From Pseudomonas tensinigenes (GTDB lineage: Bacteria > Pseudomonadota > Gammaproteobacteria > Pseudomonadales > Pseudomonadaceae): a stretch of DNA of 64,000 nt. Below are positions 44,434 through 54,169 of the stretch, one piece after another. Location of the stretch: contig NZ_CP077089.1 in assembly GCF_014268445.2 (NCBI RefSeq), forward strand, positions 248,001 through 312,000, in the 5' to 3' direction. The notes under the pieces were generated by a model. It was given only the letters and a program-made list of their open reading frames with translations, did not search any database and was not told the origin of the DNA. The translations under genes and the position numbers were made by a program. Within the stretch, counting starts at the first letter, position 1. The number at the start of each line of letters is the position of its first letter.

Positions 44434-45216
44434 TTATTTTGTCTGGTTCAGTACCAGCAACAGCGCTGCCGTTTGCGCATCCGGCGTGCCATCGAAGCGC
44501 GAAGGGCGGAAGTGCATCTGGAAGGCCGCGAGGACATGGCGCGTTGCGACATCCAGCTCGCCGGTCTGCGGCGTGTCGTAACCAAGGTGCGCCAATTGCG
44601 CCTGGAACCAACTGATGCTCGGCAGCTCGCCGTTGTTGAAGAGCATTTGCTGGCGCGCCACGGCTTGTTCATTTGGCCACAGGCCCAAACCCTCGGCGGC
44701 GAGGCGTTTCCACGGGAACAACGGCCCTGGATCAAGCTTGCGAAGAGGCGCGATGTCGCTATGGCCGATGATGTGCTGCGGGCTGATGCCGTTGCGTTTG
44801 CTGATGTCCTTGAGCAGTACGATCAGCGAATGAATCTGCGCTTCGCTGTACGGATACCACAGCCGTCCGGTCGGCGTGTCCTTGAACCCCGGATTGACGA
44901 TTTCAATGCCGATCGAGCTGGAATTGAGCCAGGTACGGCCCTGCCATTGGCTCTCGCCGGCGTGCCAGGCGCGCTGGTTTTCGTCCATCAGCTTGTAGAT
45001 GGTGCCGCTCTTGTCGTCGCCGATCAGGTAATGGCTGCTGACTTCGCCGTGGGTCAGCAATTGCAGCGAGCGCTCCAGCGAGGCCGACGTGTAATGCACG
45101 ACCACAAACTGAATGCGGCTGTCGTAATTGGCCGAAGGATGGCTGGTGTTGTAGCGCGGGCCGCTGGCACAACCGGCCAGAACGAGCAGCGAAGCGAGGA
45201 GGGCAAAGAATTTCAT
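44434..45216 (-). CDS. ampDh2: N-acetylmuramoyl-L-alanine amidase, lipoprotein (AmpDh2 type)
   Basis: 260 residues with lipoprotein signal MKFFALLASLLVLAGC (lipobox LAGC). An Amidase_2/PGRP domain follows with zinc-binding histidines in VVHYTSAS and GHSDIAPLRKLDPGPLFPW. A C-terminal peptidoglycan-binding domain covers about residues 190-255 (AQLAHLGYDTPQTGELDVATRHVLAAFQ). It cuts the amide between N-acetylmuramic acid and L-alanine in the periplasm or at the outer membrane. Gene order next to kinB and a GGDEF gene supports the AmpDh2 assignment over cytoplasmic AmpD. The start was moved to the signal peptide (seven residues inside the longest frame). Confidence 0.88.
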   Translation of the reverse strand: MKFFALLASLLVLAGCASGPRYNTSHPSANYDSRIQFVVVHYTSASLERSLQLLTHGEVSSHYLIGDDKSGTIYKLMDENQRAWHAGESQWQGRTWLNSSSIGIEIVNPGFKDTPTGRLWYPYSEAQIHSLIVLLKDISKRNGISPQHIIGHSDIAPLRKLDPGPLFPWKRLAAEGLGLWPNEQAVARQQMLFNNGELPSISWFQAQLAHLGYDTPQTGELDVATRHVLAAFQMHFRPSRFDGTPDAQTAALLLVLNQTK

Positions 45217-45317
45217 GGCAGAGGGCAGTACACGCAAGACAGTAATGCAACAGTGTAACGTACTGCCTTGCGTCTCGACGGTCAGTGGGCGGATTTAAAC
45301 AAAATGGAACAAATTGC

Positions 45318-47384
45318 TCAGCCCAGCTCGACCCGATTGCGTCCCGCATTTTTCGCCCGGTACAACGCCTGATCGGCTCTTTTCAGCACCAGATCGCTGT
45401 GTTCTCCGGCACGGAATGTCGCCAGCCCCATGGAAATGGTGATGGTCACCCGCTCGCCCTTGAAGTGGAACGGGCAGGCTTCGATGGCGGCGCGCAGGGT
45501 TTCCAGCAGCTTGGCGCCGAGCGCTGGCGGGGTCGCCGGCATCAGCAGAACGAACTCCTCACCGCCGAACCGGGCGATGAAGTCCGAGCCGCGCAGGCGT
45601 TTGCGCAGCACGGTGGCGATGATTTTCAGCACTTTGTCGCCGGCCAGATGGCCGTAGTTATCGTTGATCCGTTTGAAGTGATCCAGATCGAGCATCGCCA
45701 GGCTCAGGGTGTTGCCGTGCTGCTGCCACTGCTTGATCTCATGCTCGAGGCGTTCGCTCCACGCAGCGCGATTGGGCAGGCCGGTGAGCGGATCGATCAA
45801 GGCTTTCTGTCTTTGTACTTCAAGATGTTCGCGGAAACCCTGGGCTTCCTGCTCCATATGCGCCACGCGTTCGGACAGGCTTTTCAGCCGCGTGGCGACT
45901 TCTTGCTCGCGGGCATCGCGCTGCTTCTGGTGCTGGTCCATAGTGCCGAGCAGGCCTTCGAGATGGTTCTCCAGCACTTGCTTGAGGTCATCCAGATCCG
46001 CAGCTTCCTGCATGCTGGTCTGCAAGCCGTCGACCTGCTCACGGATTTGCGTGTCCATCGCTCGCGCTGCCGAGCTGTTATCGGCGTGACCTTCACTGGC
46101 CGCTTGCAGGTTGCTCTGGAACGCTTCGAGGCGTTCGTTGAGCTGTTGCAGATAGGCTTCGAATTCATGCTGACCGCTGTCAGTGATCGCCAGCATCAAC
46201 GTGGCGAGATCGTCGAGGATCGGGATCAGTTCGTACCAGTTCAAGCCGTGCTTGAGCCGTTCACGCATCGCTTCGGCTTGAGGACGGTGACGTTCGGGCA
46301 GGGTCAGGTCGTCGAGCAGCCCGATCAGGGTGTCTTCGATGTGCTTGGCCACGGAGCTGTAGGACGGCTCTGGAGTGTCCGGCAGGGCGAACAGGATGTC
46401 GTGCTCGGGTTGCTCCGGGTCGATGGCCGCCAGTGCCTGAGCAATCGGTTCGGGCAGGGGCAGGCTGTCGAGGATCAGCGGTGTCGGGTCGCCGGGGTGG
46501 ATCAATTCGTCGGGGTTGAAGCCGGAGACCGTGACTGGTGTCGGCGTGACACTCGGCGCCATGGCAACTTCAGGTTCGGCCTGCGCTGCTTCAGCGGCAA
46601 CGGGCGCTGCTGCGCTGGCGAGGGGTGGTTGAAACGCAACCACGTCAGGTTCCGGCTGAGGCTCCGAGAGCGGTGGGGGAATCTCAGTCGCGGGCTCGAG
46701 TTGTTTGATCACGGCGGCGGTGATGACCGGGCCTGCAACAGCGGCAGTCTGCAAGGGCGCTGGTTCTGGCTCGGCTTCTGATGCGACAGGCGCTTGCGCA
46801 TCACGTGGTGCCGGAGTTGGCGCGGGTGCTTCTGCGCTCGGGGCTGGCGCTTCTTCGCTGTCACGGCTACCAAACAAACGCTGCAACAATCCTGGGCGTC
46901 CCGGTTCGGCTGGCGTTTCCAGCTGACTCAAAGCCTTGCCCTGCAAACCGCTGAGCTCACTTAACAGCAATGGCATTTCCCGCGCCGAACCGACGCGGCC
47001 ATCCAGTTGTTTGGCGAATTTCTTCAGTGGCTGAGCGACTTCACGCGGCAACGGCAAAGCCTGCAACTGGGTGACCAGCGACGTCAGCGCGGTACTGACC
47101 TGATCGATACGGGTTTCGCGGCGCTGCTCGGAATCGAGCACGGCTTTTTCCAGGCGCGGCAGCAGGGCGGCCAGGCCAGCGTCCATGTCGTCGGTGCGCA
47201 CCACGTCGCGCATCTCTTTCATGCACTGATCAACGACTTTATCGGTGCCTTCAGCCGCCAGTGTGCTGCGCACCAGACCGCGACGCAGCAAGTCGAGCCT
47301 GGCGGCCCAGCGGCGTTCGAGTTTGTCCTGTTGTTCGATGCTTTTGAGGTACTTCTCTTTCCAGCGCTGGGCGTCGTCGCTCAT
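45318..47384 (-). CDS. Diguanylate cyclase (GGDEF), cytoplasmic
   Basis: 688 residues. The C-terminal GGDEF domain has RFGGEEFVLLMPA as active site, DLDHFKRINDNYGHLAGDKVL as the nucleotide loop, and RGSD five residues before the GGEEF, which is an intact inhibitory I-site. The rest is helical and probably coiled-coil, with a long proline/alanine-rich linker (about residues 170-290). No signal peptide or membrane segment is visible. It makes cyclic di-GMP and is feedback-controlled if the I-site works. It overlaps the endonuclease-fold gene upstream by 4 bp, so they are translationally coupled. Confidence 0.92.
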   Translation of the reverse strand: MSDDAQRWKEKYLKSIEQQDKLERRWAARLDLLRRGLVRSTLAAEGTDKVVDQCMKEMRDVVRTDDMDAGLAALLPRLEKAVLDSEQRRETRIDQVSTALTSLVTQLQALPLPREVAQPLKKFAKQLDGRVGSAREMPLLLSELSGLQGKALSQLETPAEPGRPGLLQRLFGSRDSEEAPAPSAEAPAPTPAPRDAQAPVASEAEPEPAPLQTAAVAGPVITAAVIKQLEPATEIPPPLSEPQPEPDVVAFQPPLASAAAPVAAEAAQAEPEVAMAPSVTPTPVTVSGFNPDELIHPGDPTPLILDSLPLPEPIAQALAAIDPEQPEHDILFALPDTPEPSYSSVAKHIEDTLIGLLDDLTLPERHRPQAEAMRERLKHGLNWYELIPILDDLATLMLAITDSGQHEFEAYLQQLNERLEAFQSNLQAASEGHADNSSAARAMDTQIREQVDGLQTSMQEAADLDDLKQVLENHLEGLLGTMDQHQKQRDAREQEVATRLKSLSERVAHMEQEAQGFREHLEVQRQKALIDPLTGLPNRAAWSERLEHEIKQWQQHGNTLSLAMLDLDHFKRINDNYGHLAGDKVLKIIATVLRKRLRGSDFIARFGGEEFVLLMPATPPALGAKLLETLRAAIEACPFHFKGERVTITISMGLATFRAGEHSDLVLKRADQALYRAKNAGRNRVELG

Positions 47385-48259
47385 TCAGGGGTTCCGCGAG
47401 GGGCAGGACTCAACGCGGGCAATGCATCGGCCGTGAGCGAACCCGGCAGACGAATCTCTACCGCGACCGGCAGGTGATCGGAAATCGGTTGGGCCAGCAC
47501 TTCGACCTTTTCCAGGGTCAGGGTCGGGCTGAGCAAAATATGATCAAGGCAACGCTGAGGACGCCAGCTGGGGAATGTCGCTTCCACCTGCGGGGCCAGC
47601 AGGCCGAGATCGCGTAATGGAGAATGTTGTAGCAGATCGCTGGCGTGGGTGTTCATGTCACCCATCAACACTTGGTGTTTATAGCCACCGATCAGCTCAC
47701 GAATATAGGCCAGCTGCAGGCTGCGGGTTCGCGCGCCAAGAGCCAGGTGCATCATTACCACCACCAGCGCTTCGGGGCCTTCGCCGAAACGCAGAAGGAT
47801 CGCGCCGCGACCTTTCGGGCCGGGCAGCGGGTGATCTTCAATCGCCGACGGTTTCAGGCGACTGAGCACACCATTGCTGTGCTGGGCCAGCCGACCGAGG
47901 TTGCGATTGAGTTGTTGGTACCAGTAGGGGAAGGCGCCGAGATGGGCCAGGTGTTCAACCTGATTGACATAGCCTGAACGCAGGCTGCCGCCATCGGCTT
48001 CCTGCAGCGCGACCAGATCGAAGTCGCCGAGCAGGTCGCCGATCTTTTGCAGATTGCCTGAGCGCCCGGTGTGCGGCAGCAGATGCTGCCAGCTGCGGGT
48101 CAGGTAATGTCGATAACGCTCGGTGCTGATGCCGACCTGGATATTGAAACTGAGCAGACGCAAACGCTGGTCTGCGGGCAGGCCCGTGGACTCCAGGTGA
48201 TGCTCGTTGACCTGCGGATCATGCAGGCCAACGATGCGCTCCGACTTCCAGCGGCGCAT
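47381..48259 (-). CDS. Endonuclease/exonuclease/phosphatase-fold protein
   Basis: A 292-residue protein of the EEP superfamily. Signatures are RLLSFNIQVG (N-terminal Asn), DLVALQEAD (metal-binding Glu), LMGDMNTHASD, LDHILLSP and the final SDHLPVAVEI with catalytic Asp-His. Members cut phosphodiester bonds in DNA, RNA or lipids; the substrate here is unknown. No signal peptide is seen. It is 14 bp downstream of dsbA and overlaps the GGDEF gene by 4 bp, so these genes may form one minus-strand transcript. Confidence 0.88.
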   Translation of the reverse strand: MRRWKSERIVGLHDPQVNEHHLESTGLPADQRLRLLSFNIQVGISTERYRHYLTRSWQHLLPHTGRSGNLQKIGDLLGDFDLVALQEADGGSLRSGYVNQVEHLAHLGAFPYWYQQLNRNLGRLAQHSNGVLSRLKPSAIEDHPLPGPKGRGAILLRFGEGPEALVVVMMHLALGARTRSLQLAYIRELIGGYKHQVLMGDMNTHASDLLQHSPLRDLGLLAPQVEATFPSWRPQRCLDHILLSPTLTLEKVEVLAQPISDHLPVAVEIRLPGSLTADALPALSPAPRGTPE

Positions 48260-48273
48260 GGCAGTTGCCGCGC

Positions 48274-48915
48274 TTAGTTGGCAGCAGCCTTGGTTGCCGC
48301 TCGCTCTTTGGCGACCAGTTGGTCAGCCAGTTGCAGCGCTTGCTCGGCACCACCGGCAGAGCCGATGTCGAAGCGGTATTTGCCGTTGACGATCATGGTT
48401 GGCACGCCAGTGATTTCATACTTTTTGGCCAGTTCACGGGCCTTGACGATCTGGCCTTTGATGGCGAACGAATCGAAGGTGGCGAGGAATTTGTCCTTGT
48501 CCACGCCTTGGGTGGCGAGGAAGTCAGCCATGTCGTTCTTGTCGGTCAGCTTCTTGTGTTCTTTCTGGATTGCGTTGAACACGGCGTTGTGAACCTTGTG
48601 CTCGACACCCATCGCTTCCAGGGTCAGGAACATTTGACCGTGAGCGTCCCACGGGCCGCCGAACATGGCCGGGATACGCACGAAGTTGACGTCCTTGGGC
48701 AGTTTTTCAACCCATGGGTTGATCACCGGCTCAAACGCGTAGCAATGCGGGCAGCCATACCAGAACAGCTCGACCACTTCGATCTTGCCAGGCTCTGCAA
48801 CCGGCACCGGGTTGGCCAGTTCCACGTAAGGGGCGGCAGGTGCTTCGGCGGCTTGAGCGGTCACACCGAACAGGCTGGCAGCGACGAGGGCGGCGCTGAT
48901 GATCAGATTACGCAT
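48274..48915 (-). CDS. dsbA: Thiol:disulfide interchange protein DsbA
   Basis: 213 residues. The signal peptide is MRNLIISAALVAASLFGVTAQA. The thioredoxin fold active site is FWYGCPHCYAFEP, the CPHC motif of DsbA. A helical insert follows and then cis-proline in TGVPTMIVNGKY. It introduces disulfide bonds in periplasmic proteins. It is downstream of the cytochrome c4 gene, separated by a terminator. Confidence 0.96.
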   Translation of the reverse strand: MRNLIISAALVAASLFGVTAQAAEAPAAPYVELANPVPVAEPGKIEVVELFWYGCPHCYAFEPVINPWVEKLPKDVNFVRIPAMFGGPWDAHGQMFLTLEAMGVEHKVHNAVFNAIQKEHKKLTDKNDMADFLATQGVDKDKFLATFDSFAIKGQIVKARELAKKYEITGVPTMIVNGKYRFDIGSAGGAEQALQLADQLVAKERAATKAAAN

Positions 48916-49008
48916 GCTTTACTCCTGGACAATTTTGGTCGCCTCGCGCGACCTGTTTTCAGACAGATCCTGGCGGGCATGAGTTCTGTAGTGTAACGGC
49001 AGCGGCCA

Positions 49009-49038
49009 CAAAAAAGGGCGGCCAAAGCCACCCTTTTT
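49009..49038 (-). terminator. Intrinsic terminator after the cytochrome c4 gene
   Basis: A minus-strand stem of the AAGGGTGGC/GCCGCCCTT kind with a short loop runs into TTTTTTGTGG. It separates the cytochrome genes from dsbA. Confidence 0.75.
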
Positions 49039-49102
49039 ATACTTGCTGCGACGGATTAATCGAGCGTTAACGTTGCGCGAGATCTATCGCTGCCAAATGC
49101 TC

Positions 49103-49714
49103 TTAGTGCAGACCTTGAATGTAGCTGGAGACCGCGGCGATGTCTTCGTCGCTCAGGCGCTTGGCGATGGTCTGCATGGTCATCGTGTCGCCGTCGTTGT
49201 TGCGACCGCCTTCTTCCTTGCGGAAATCGGTCAGCTGCTTGGCGATGTATTGAGCGTGTTGGCCACCCAGATGCGGGAAGCCGGCCGCGGCGTTGCCGGC
49301 GCCGTTCGGTGAGTGACAGCCGGTGCAGGCTGGCAGGCCTTTGGCGAGGTTGCCGCCACGGAACAGCGCTTCACCGCGAGCGACGATCTTCGGATCGGCG
49401 GCGCCGACGCTGCCTTTCTGGCTGGCGAAGTAGGCGGCGATGTCGGCCAGGTCCTGATCGCTCAGGTTGGTCAGCAGGCCGGTCATTTCCAGAACGGTGC
49501 GCTTGCCCGACTTGATGTCGTGCAGTTGCTTGGTCAGGTAGCGTTCACCTTGACCGGCCAGTTTCGGAAAGTTTGGCGCCATGCTGTTGCCGTCCGGGCC
49601 ATGGCAGGCTCCGCAAACGGCGGCTTTTGCCTGGCCCGCTGCGGCATCACCGGCAGCATGGGCGAAACCTGAGATTCCCACGGTCAACAGCAGACTCACG
49701 ATCAATTTGTTCAT
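49103..49714 (-). CDS. cc4: Dihaem cytochrome c4
   Basis: 203 residues with signal peptide MNKLIVSLLLTVGISGFAHA. Two cytochrome c domains carry CGACHGPDGN (about residue 35) and CTGCHSPNGA (about residue 133), so two haems. Axial methionines are likely in SMAPNFPKL and TMQTIAKRL. It carries electrons in the periplasm or on the inner membrane to terminal oxidases. A single-haem cytochrome gene lies 43 bp upstream on the same strand. Confidence 0.96.
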   Translation of the reverse strand: MNKLIVSLLLTVGISGFAHAAGDAAAGQAKAAVCGACHGPDGNSMAPNFPKLAGQGERYLTKQLHDIKSGKRTVLEMTGLLTNLSDQDLADIAAYFASQKGSVGAADPKIVARGEALFRGGNLAKGLPACTGCHSPNGAGNAAAGFPHLGGQHAQYIAKQLTDFRKEEGGRNNDGDTMTMQTIAKRLSDEDIAAVSSYIQGLH

Positions 49715-49757
49715 CAGCTAATCCAACTACGGCTAAGGGTTAAGTTATGGACCGGGT

Positions 49758-50048
49758 TTACTCGCTCATCCAAAGGATGATGGCTTGGTAATCCTCGGCA
49801 CTGCAGTCCATGCACAAACCACGCGGCGGCATCGCCTTGAAACCCTGGGTCACGTGTTGCACCAGCGTCCCCATACCTTTCGCCAACCTCGGCGTCCAAG
49901 CTTCCTGATCGCCTCTTTCGGGCGCCATGGGTAGTTGGCCGGAATGACAGGCACCACAAACACGGTTGTACACGGCTTCCGGATCCTGTGTAGCCTGTGC
50001 GCTGTAAAGCGGCATCAAGACTCCGGCAGCCAGCAGCCATTTCGTCAT
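49758..50048 (-). CDS. Small c-type cytochrome (class I-like)
   Basis: 96 residues. Signal peptide MTKWLLAAGVLMPLYSAQA, haem site CGACHSGQ (about residue 33), a methionine ligand likely in FKAMPPRGLCMDC. The extra cysteine pair CMDC in the C-terminal part is typical of cytochrome c5-like proteins. It lies upstream of cytochrome c4 and probably shares its transcript and its periplasmic electron transfer role. Confidence 0.88.
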   Translation of the reverse strand: MTKWLLAAGVLMPLYSAQATQDPEAVYNRVCGACHSGQLPMAPERGDQEAWTPRLAKGMGTLVQHVTQGFKAMPPRGLCMDCSAEDYQAIILWMSE

Positions 50049-50239
50049 AAAACGACCTTTTCAGGGTTGAGAGCGTTCTGCGTTCTAATGCGCAATCAAA
50101 GTCTGTCGCTCTCGTGAACTTCATCCTTCGCTGGGACAAAGCACACACAAAATCTGCGGCATTATATACTGGCGTCACTGAAACGGAAGCGACACCGCGT
50201 TCCGCGCCCAATCCCGGCGCCGCCCACATCGGAAATCCC

Positions 50240-50881
50240 ATGCAACTCAAGAATCCCATCCTCGGCCTGTGCCAACAGTCCACGTTCATGCTCAGTGCCG
50301 CCAAAGTCGATCAATGCCCTGACGACGAAGGCTTCGAAGTAGCGTTTGCCGGTCGTTCCAACGCCGGCAAATCCAGCGCACTGAACACCCTGACTCACGC
50401 CAGCCTGGCGCGTACCTCGAAAACCCCGGGTCGCACACAGCTGTTGAACTTCTTCAAGCTAGACGAAGATCGCCGTCTGGTCGACCTGCCGGGCTACGGT
50501 TACGCAAAAGTACCGATCCCGCTGAAGATGCACTGGCAGCGTCACCTTGAGGCGTACCTCGGTGGCCGTGAGAGTTTGAAGGGTTTGATTCTGATGATGG
50601 ACATCCGTCATCCAATGACCGACTTCGACCTGCTGATGCTCGACTGGGCTGTTGCGGCCGGCATGCCGATGCACATCCTGCTGACCAAGGCCGACAAGCT
50701 CACCTACGGCGCAGCCAAGAACACCCTGCTCAAAGTGCAGTCGGAAATCCGCAAGGGCTGGGGCGATCTGGTCACCATCCAGCTGTTCTCCGCGCCAAAA
50801 CGAATGGGCCTGGAAGAGGCCTACACTGTACTGGCCGGCTGGATGGAACTGGCAGACAAAGGCGCCGAGGCGGCTGAGTAA
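50240..50881 (+). CDS. engB: Ribosome biogenesis GTPase EngB/YsxC
   Basis: 213 residues, a single Era-like GTPase domain. G1 [13 protein letters not shown]2 region [14 protein letters not shown]3 [10 protein letters not shown] and G4 TKADKL are all present. It assists assembly of the large ribosomal subunit. The start at 50240 is chosen since [16 protein letters not shown] matches the family N-terminus; the longer frame reads through the promoter region. It is convergent with polA; the 409-bp gap holds a long hairpin and a likely ErsA sRNA. Confidence 0.95.
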   Translation: MQLKNPILGLCQQSTFMLSAAKVDQCPDDEGFEVAFAGRSNAGKSSALNTLTHASLARTSKTPGRTQLLNFFKLDEDRRLVDLPGYGYAKVPIPLKMHWQRHLEAYLGGRESLKGLILMMDIRHPMTDFDLLMLDWAVAAGMPMHILLTKADKLTYGAAKNTLLKVQSEIRKGWGDLVTIQLFSAPKRMGLEEAYTVLAGWMELADKGAEAAE

Positions 50882-50893
50882 TCAGGGATCTGG

Positions 50894-51014
50894 AAAATTG
50901 GCTGTGGTGCGCGCAGGCAAGGCGGAAGTGCAGCTCGAAAGCGGAGTTCAGGGGCCTAAATGAGCATTTCGAGCTGCACTTCCAACGCAGCCTGAGCGTG
51001 CCACAGCCGATTTT
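50894..51014. repeat. Long interrupted inverted repeat between engB and ersA
   Basis: The inner arms GGAAGTGCAGCTCGAAA (50924-50940) and TTTCGAGCTGCACTTCC (50967-50983) are exact 17-bp reverse complements. The outer arms GGCTGTGG/CCACAGCC (50900-50907, 51001-51008) and the partly paired stretches between extend the stem to about 45 bp. The loop is 26 bases. It differs from the REP families elsewhere in the window. Confidence 0.85.
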
Positions 51015-51019
51015 TGGGC

Positions 51020-51150
51020 AAAAAAAGCCCCGGATTTCATTGGGGAGGGAGAAATTCCGGGGTTTAAGTTCCGAACCGCTAGGGCGGGGTTCAGATATCT
51101 GCCAACACTTAACACAACATAGGAGCATCGAAGGGCTTCACCAGCCATTC
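51020..51150 (-). ncRNA. ersA: Probable ErsA small RNA (Spot 42 position)
   Basis: The polA-engB gap is where Pseudomonas ErsA and E. coli Spot 42 are encoded. On the minus strand an AlgU-type promoter (51157-51183) precedes a transcript of about 131 nt. It contains the C/U-rich stretch TTTCTCCCTCCCC, typical of ErsA target pairing. It ends in a strong hairpin (CCCCGGAATTT...AAATCCGGGG) followed by seven T residues (51026-51020). ErsA is known to be AlgU-dependent and to act on algC and other mRNAs with Hfq. The exact ends are estimates. Confidence 0.8.
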
Positions 51151-51156
51151 AGTATC

Positions 51157-51183
51157 TCTGAGTGGTGTCCTTCAGATTAGTTC
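51157..51183 (-). promoter_or_regulatory. AlgU (sigma-22) promoter of ersA
   Basis: Minus-strand GAACTA, exactly 16 bp, TCAGA, compared with consensus GAACTT-N16-TCTGA. Position and spacing fit the transcript end found downstream. Confidence 0.75.
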
Positions 51184-51290
51184 AGATTTTTTTCAAAAAG
51201 CTTTGGAATAATCTCAAGCGCTTTTAGAAATAAGCAGATTTTACCGGCGTTGCCGCGACTACAAGTCGCGGCAAACCGTGTTCAAAAGGC

Positions 51291-54095
51291 TCAGTGAGCC
51301 TCATCCCAATTGTTGCCCACACCCACTTCGACCAGCAGCGGCACATCCAGTTTCGCCGCTTCGCTCATGTGCACGCGGATCTCGGCACTGACCTGTTCGA
51401 CCAGATCCTCACGAACCTCCAGCACCAGTTCATCGTGTACCTGCAGGATGACTTTGGCGTCCAGCCCGGACGTCGCCAGCCAGTTATCCACAGCCACCAT
51501 GGCTTTCTTGATGATGTCCGCGGCCGTGCCTTGCATCGGCGCGTTGATCGCCGTGCGCTCGGCGGCAGCGCGCTCCTGCGGCTTGTTCGAGTTGATTTCC
51601 GGCAGGTACAGACGACGACCGAAGAACGTCTCGACATAACCCTGATCCGCCGCCTGCGCGCGGGTGCGCTCCATGTACTCGCGAACGCCTGGATAACGGG
51701 CGAAGTAGGTGTCGATGTAAGCCTTGGCGGTCTTGGTGTCGACACCGATGTCCTTGCCGAGCTTCTGCGCACCCATGCCGTAGATCAGGCCGAAGTTGAT
51801 CGCCTTGGCGCCACGGCGCTGGTCGGAGGTCACTTCGTTGAGTTCGACCTTGAACACTTCGGCAGCGGTGGCGGTGTGCACGTCCAGGTTGTTGCGGAAG
51901 GCATTCATCAGGCCTTCGTCCTTGGACAGGTGCGCCATGATCCGCAGCTCGATCTGCGAATAGTCCGCCGCCAGCAGTTTATAGCCCTTCGGCGCGACGA
52001 ACGCCTGACGGATGCGTCGACCTTCAGCGGTGCGTACCGGGATGTTCTGCAGGTTCGGATCGCTAGAGGACAAGCGCCCGGTCGACGCCACAGCCTGATG
52101 ATACGAAGTGTGAATACGCCCGGTGCGCGGGTTGATCTGCTCCGGCAGGCGATCGGTGTAAGTGCTTTTCAGCTTGCTCATCGAGCGGTGCTCCATCAGC
52201 ACCTTCGGCAAGCGGTGATCGTCTTCGGCGAGTTTCGCCAACACTTCTTCAGCGGTGGACGGTTGGCCCTTGGCGGTCTTCTTCAATACTGGCAGGCCGA
52301 GTTTCTCGTAGAGAATCACGCCCAGTTGTTTCGGCGAGCCAAGGTTGAATTCTTCCCCGGCGATTTCGAAGGCTTCGCGCTCAAGTGCGACCATTTTGTT
52401 GCCCAGTTCGATGCTCTGGATGCCCAGCAGCTCCGCGTCGACGAACGCGCCCTGGCGTTCGATGCGCGCGAGAACCGGCACCAGCGGAATCTCGATGTCG
52501 GTCAAAACGCTGGCCAGACTCGGGATGGCGCTGAGCTTTTCGAACAGCGTCTGGTGCAAGCGCAGGGTGATGTCGGCATCTTCGGCGGCGTACGGGCCGG
52601 CCTGTTCCAGCGCGATCTGGTCGAAGGTCAGCTGCTTGGCGCCTTTGCCGGCGATGTCCTGGAAGCTCACGGTGGTGTGGTCCAGGTACTTCTGCGCGAG
52701 GCTGTCCATGTCGTGACGGGTGGCGGTGGAGTTGAGTACGTAAGACTCAAGCATCGTGTCGAAGGCGATACCGCGCACGTTGATGCCTTGGTTCTGATCG
52801 CCGCCGATGGCGCAGTTGGCCAAAATGTTCATGTCGAACTTGGCGTGCTGGCCGACCTTCAGCTTGCTTGGGTCTTCGAGAATCGGCTTGAGTGCGCGCA
52901 GCACGGTGTCGCGATCCAGCTGTTCCGGCACGCCGATGTAGGAGTGGGTCAGCGGGATATACGCGGCTTCGTTGGCCTGCACGGCGAACGACAGGCCGAC
53001 CAGTTGCGCCTGTTGCGCGTCGATGCCGGTGGTTTCAGTGTCGAAGGCGAACAGCTTGGCGTTGTTCAACTTTTCCAGCCAGACATCAAAACGCGCTTGA
53101 TTGAGGATCGTCTCGTACGCGGCTTCGGTCGGAGCAGCGGGAGTTTCGATATCTGGCGCGCTGAACAGATCGCCGGCCGGCGCAGGTTCGCTGGCTGCGC
53201 TCAGTTCCAGACGTTTGGCGTCGCGATCCAGATCATTGATCCAGCTTTTGAATTCCAGCAGGGAGTACAGCTCGTAGAGCTTGGCCGGGTCTTCCGCGCC
53301 CATCTGCAGGTCGTCGAGTTCGACGTCCAGCGGCACGTCGACCTTGATGGTCGCCAGTTGATAGGAGAGGAACGCCATCTCCTTGTGCTCTTCAAGCTTG
53401 GCCGGCAGGGTTTTCGCGCCGCGAATCGGCAGGGTCGGAACGATGTCGAGATTGGCGTACAGCTCGGTAAGGCCGCCGTTGACCCCGACCAGCAAGCCGG
53501 AAGCGGTCTTCGGGCCAATGCCCGGCACACCCGGAATGTTGTCGGACGAATCGCCCATCAGCGCCAGATAATCGATGATCTGCTCCGGTGCGACGCCGAA
53601 TTTCTCCTTCACGCCTTCCACGTCCATCGAACTACCGGACATGGTGTTGACCAAGGTAATGTGGCCATCGACCAGTTGCGCCATGTCCTTGTCGCCGGTG
53701 GAGATCACCACCGGACGATCCGCCGCCGCGCTGCTGCGGGCGAGGGTGCCGATCACGTCGTCGGCCTCGACGCCTTCTACGCACAGCAGCGGGAAGCCGA
53801 GGGCGATCACGCTCTGGTGTAGCGGCTCGATCTGCACGCGCATGTCGTCGGGCATGCTTGGGCGGTTGGCTTTGTATTCGGCGTACATCTCATCGCGAAA
53901 TGTCCCGCCCTTGGCGTCGAACACCACGGCGAACGGGCTGTCCGGGTACTGCTTGCGCAGACTCTTGAGCATGTTCAGCACGCCTTTGACCGCACCGGTC
54001 GGCAGGCCTTTGGAAGTGGTCAGTGGTGGCAGCGCGTGAAAGGCGCGGTACAGGTAAGACGAACCGTCCACCAGGACGAGGGGGGCTTGGCTCAT
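51291..54095 (-). CDS. polA: DNA polymerase I
   Basis: 934 residues. The 5'-3' exonuclease domain (residues 1-290) starts [20 protein letters not shown] and has [12 protein letters not shown] and GDKDMAQLV. The 3'-5' exonuclease domain has [13 protein letters not shown], so it is probably active. The polymerase domain has [32 protein letters not shown] and VHDELVLEV. It removes RNA primers and fills gaps in replication and repair. I start at [13 protein letters not shown], four codons inside the longest frame. An exact DnaA box is present at 51484-51492. Confidence 0.97.
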   Translation of the reverse strand: MSQAPLVLVDGSSYLYRAFHALPPLTTSKGLPTGAVKGVLNMLKSLRKQYPDSPFAVVFDAKGGTFRDEMYAEYKANRPSMPDDMRVQIEPLHQSVIALGFPLLCVEGVEADDVIGTLARSSAAADRPVVISTGDKDMAQLVDGHITLVNTMSGSSMDVEGVKEKFGVAPEQIIDYLALMGDSSDNIPGVPGIGPKTASGLLVGVNGGLTELYANLDIVPTLPIRGAKTLPAKLEEHKEMAFLSYQLATIKVDVPLDVELDDLQMGAEDPAKLYELYSLLEFKSWINDLDRDAKRLELSAASEPAPAGDLFSAPDIETPAAPTEAAYETILNQARFDVWLEKLNNAKLFAFDTETTGIDAQQAQLVGLSFAVQANEAAYIPLTHSYIGVPEQLDRDTVLRALKPILEDPSKLKVGQHAKFDMNILANCAIGGDQNQGINVRGIAFDTMLESYVLNSTATRHDMDSLAQKYLDHTTVSFQDIAGKGAKQLTFDQIALEQAGPYAAEDADITLRLHQTLFEKLSAIPSLASVLTDIEIPLVPVLARIERQGAFVDAELLGIQSIELGNKMVALEREAFEIAGEEFNLGSPKQLGVILYEKLGLPVLKKTAKGQPSTAEEVLAKLAEDDHRLPKVLMEHRSMSKLKSTYTDRLPEQINPRTGRIHTSYHQAVASTGRLSSSDPNLQNIPVRTAEGRRIRQAFVAPKGYKLLAADYSQIELRIMAHLSKDEGLMNAFRNNLDVHTATAAEVFKVELNEVTSDQRRGAKAINFGLIYGMGAQKLGKDIGVDTKTAKAYIDTYFARYPGVREYMERTRAQAADQGYVETFFGRRLYLPEINSNKPQERAAAERTAINAPMQGTAADIIKKAMVAVDNWLATSGLDAKVILQVHDELVLEVREDLVEQVSAEIRVHMSEAAKLDVPLLVEVGVGNNWDEAH

Positions 54096-54169
54096 GAGCA
54101 GGATCAACCTTTTCGGCGGGTCCGGCGCTAGAATAGCGGGACCGTTGACGACAAAGGGACAAGGTTATC

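Noticed and set aside
51291..53822. Very long open frame on the strand opposite polA
   Set aside because: It is a shadow of high-GC codon bias in polA; the protein has no recognisable domain and polA itself is certain.
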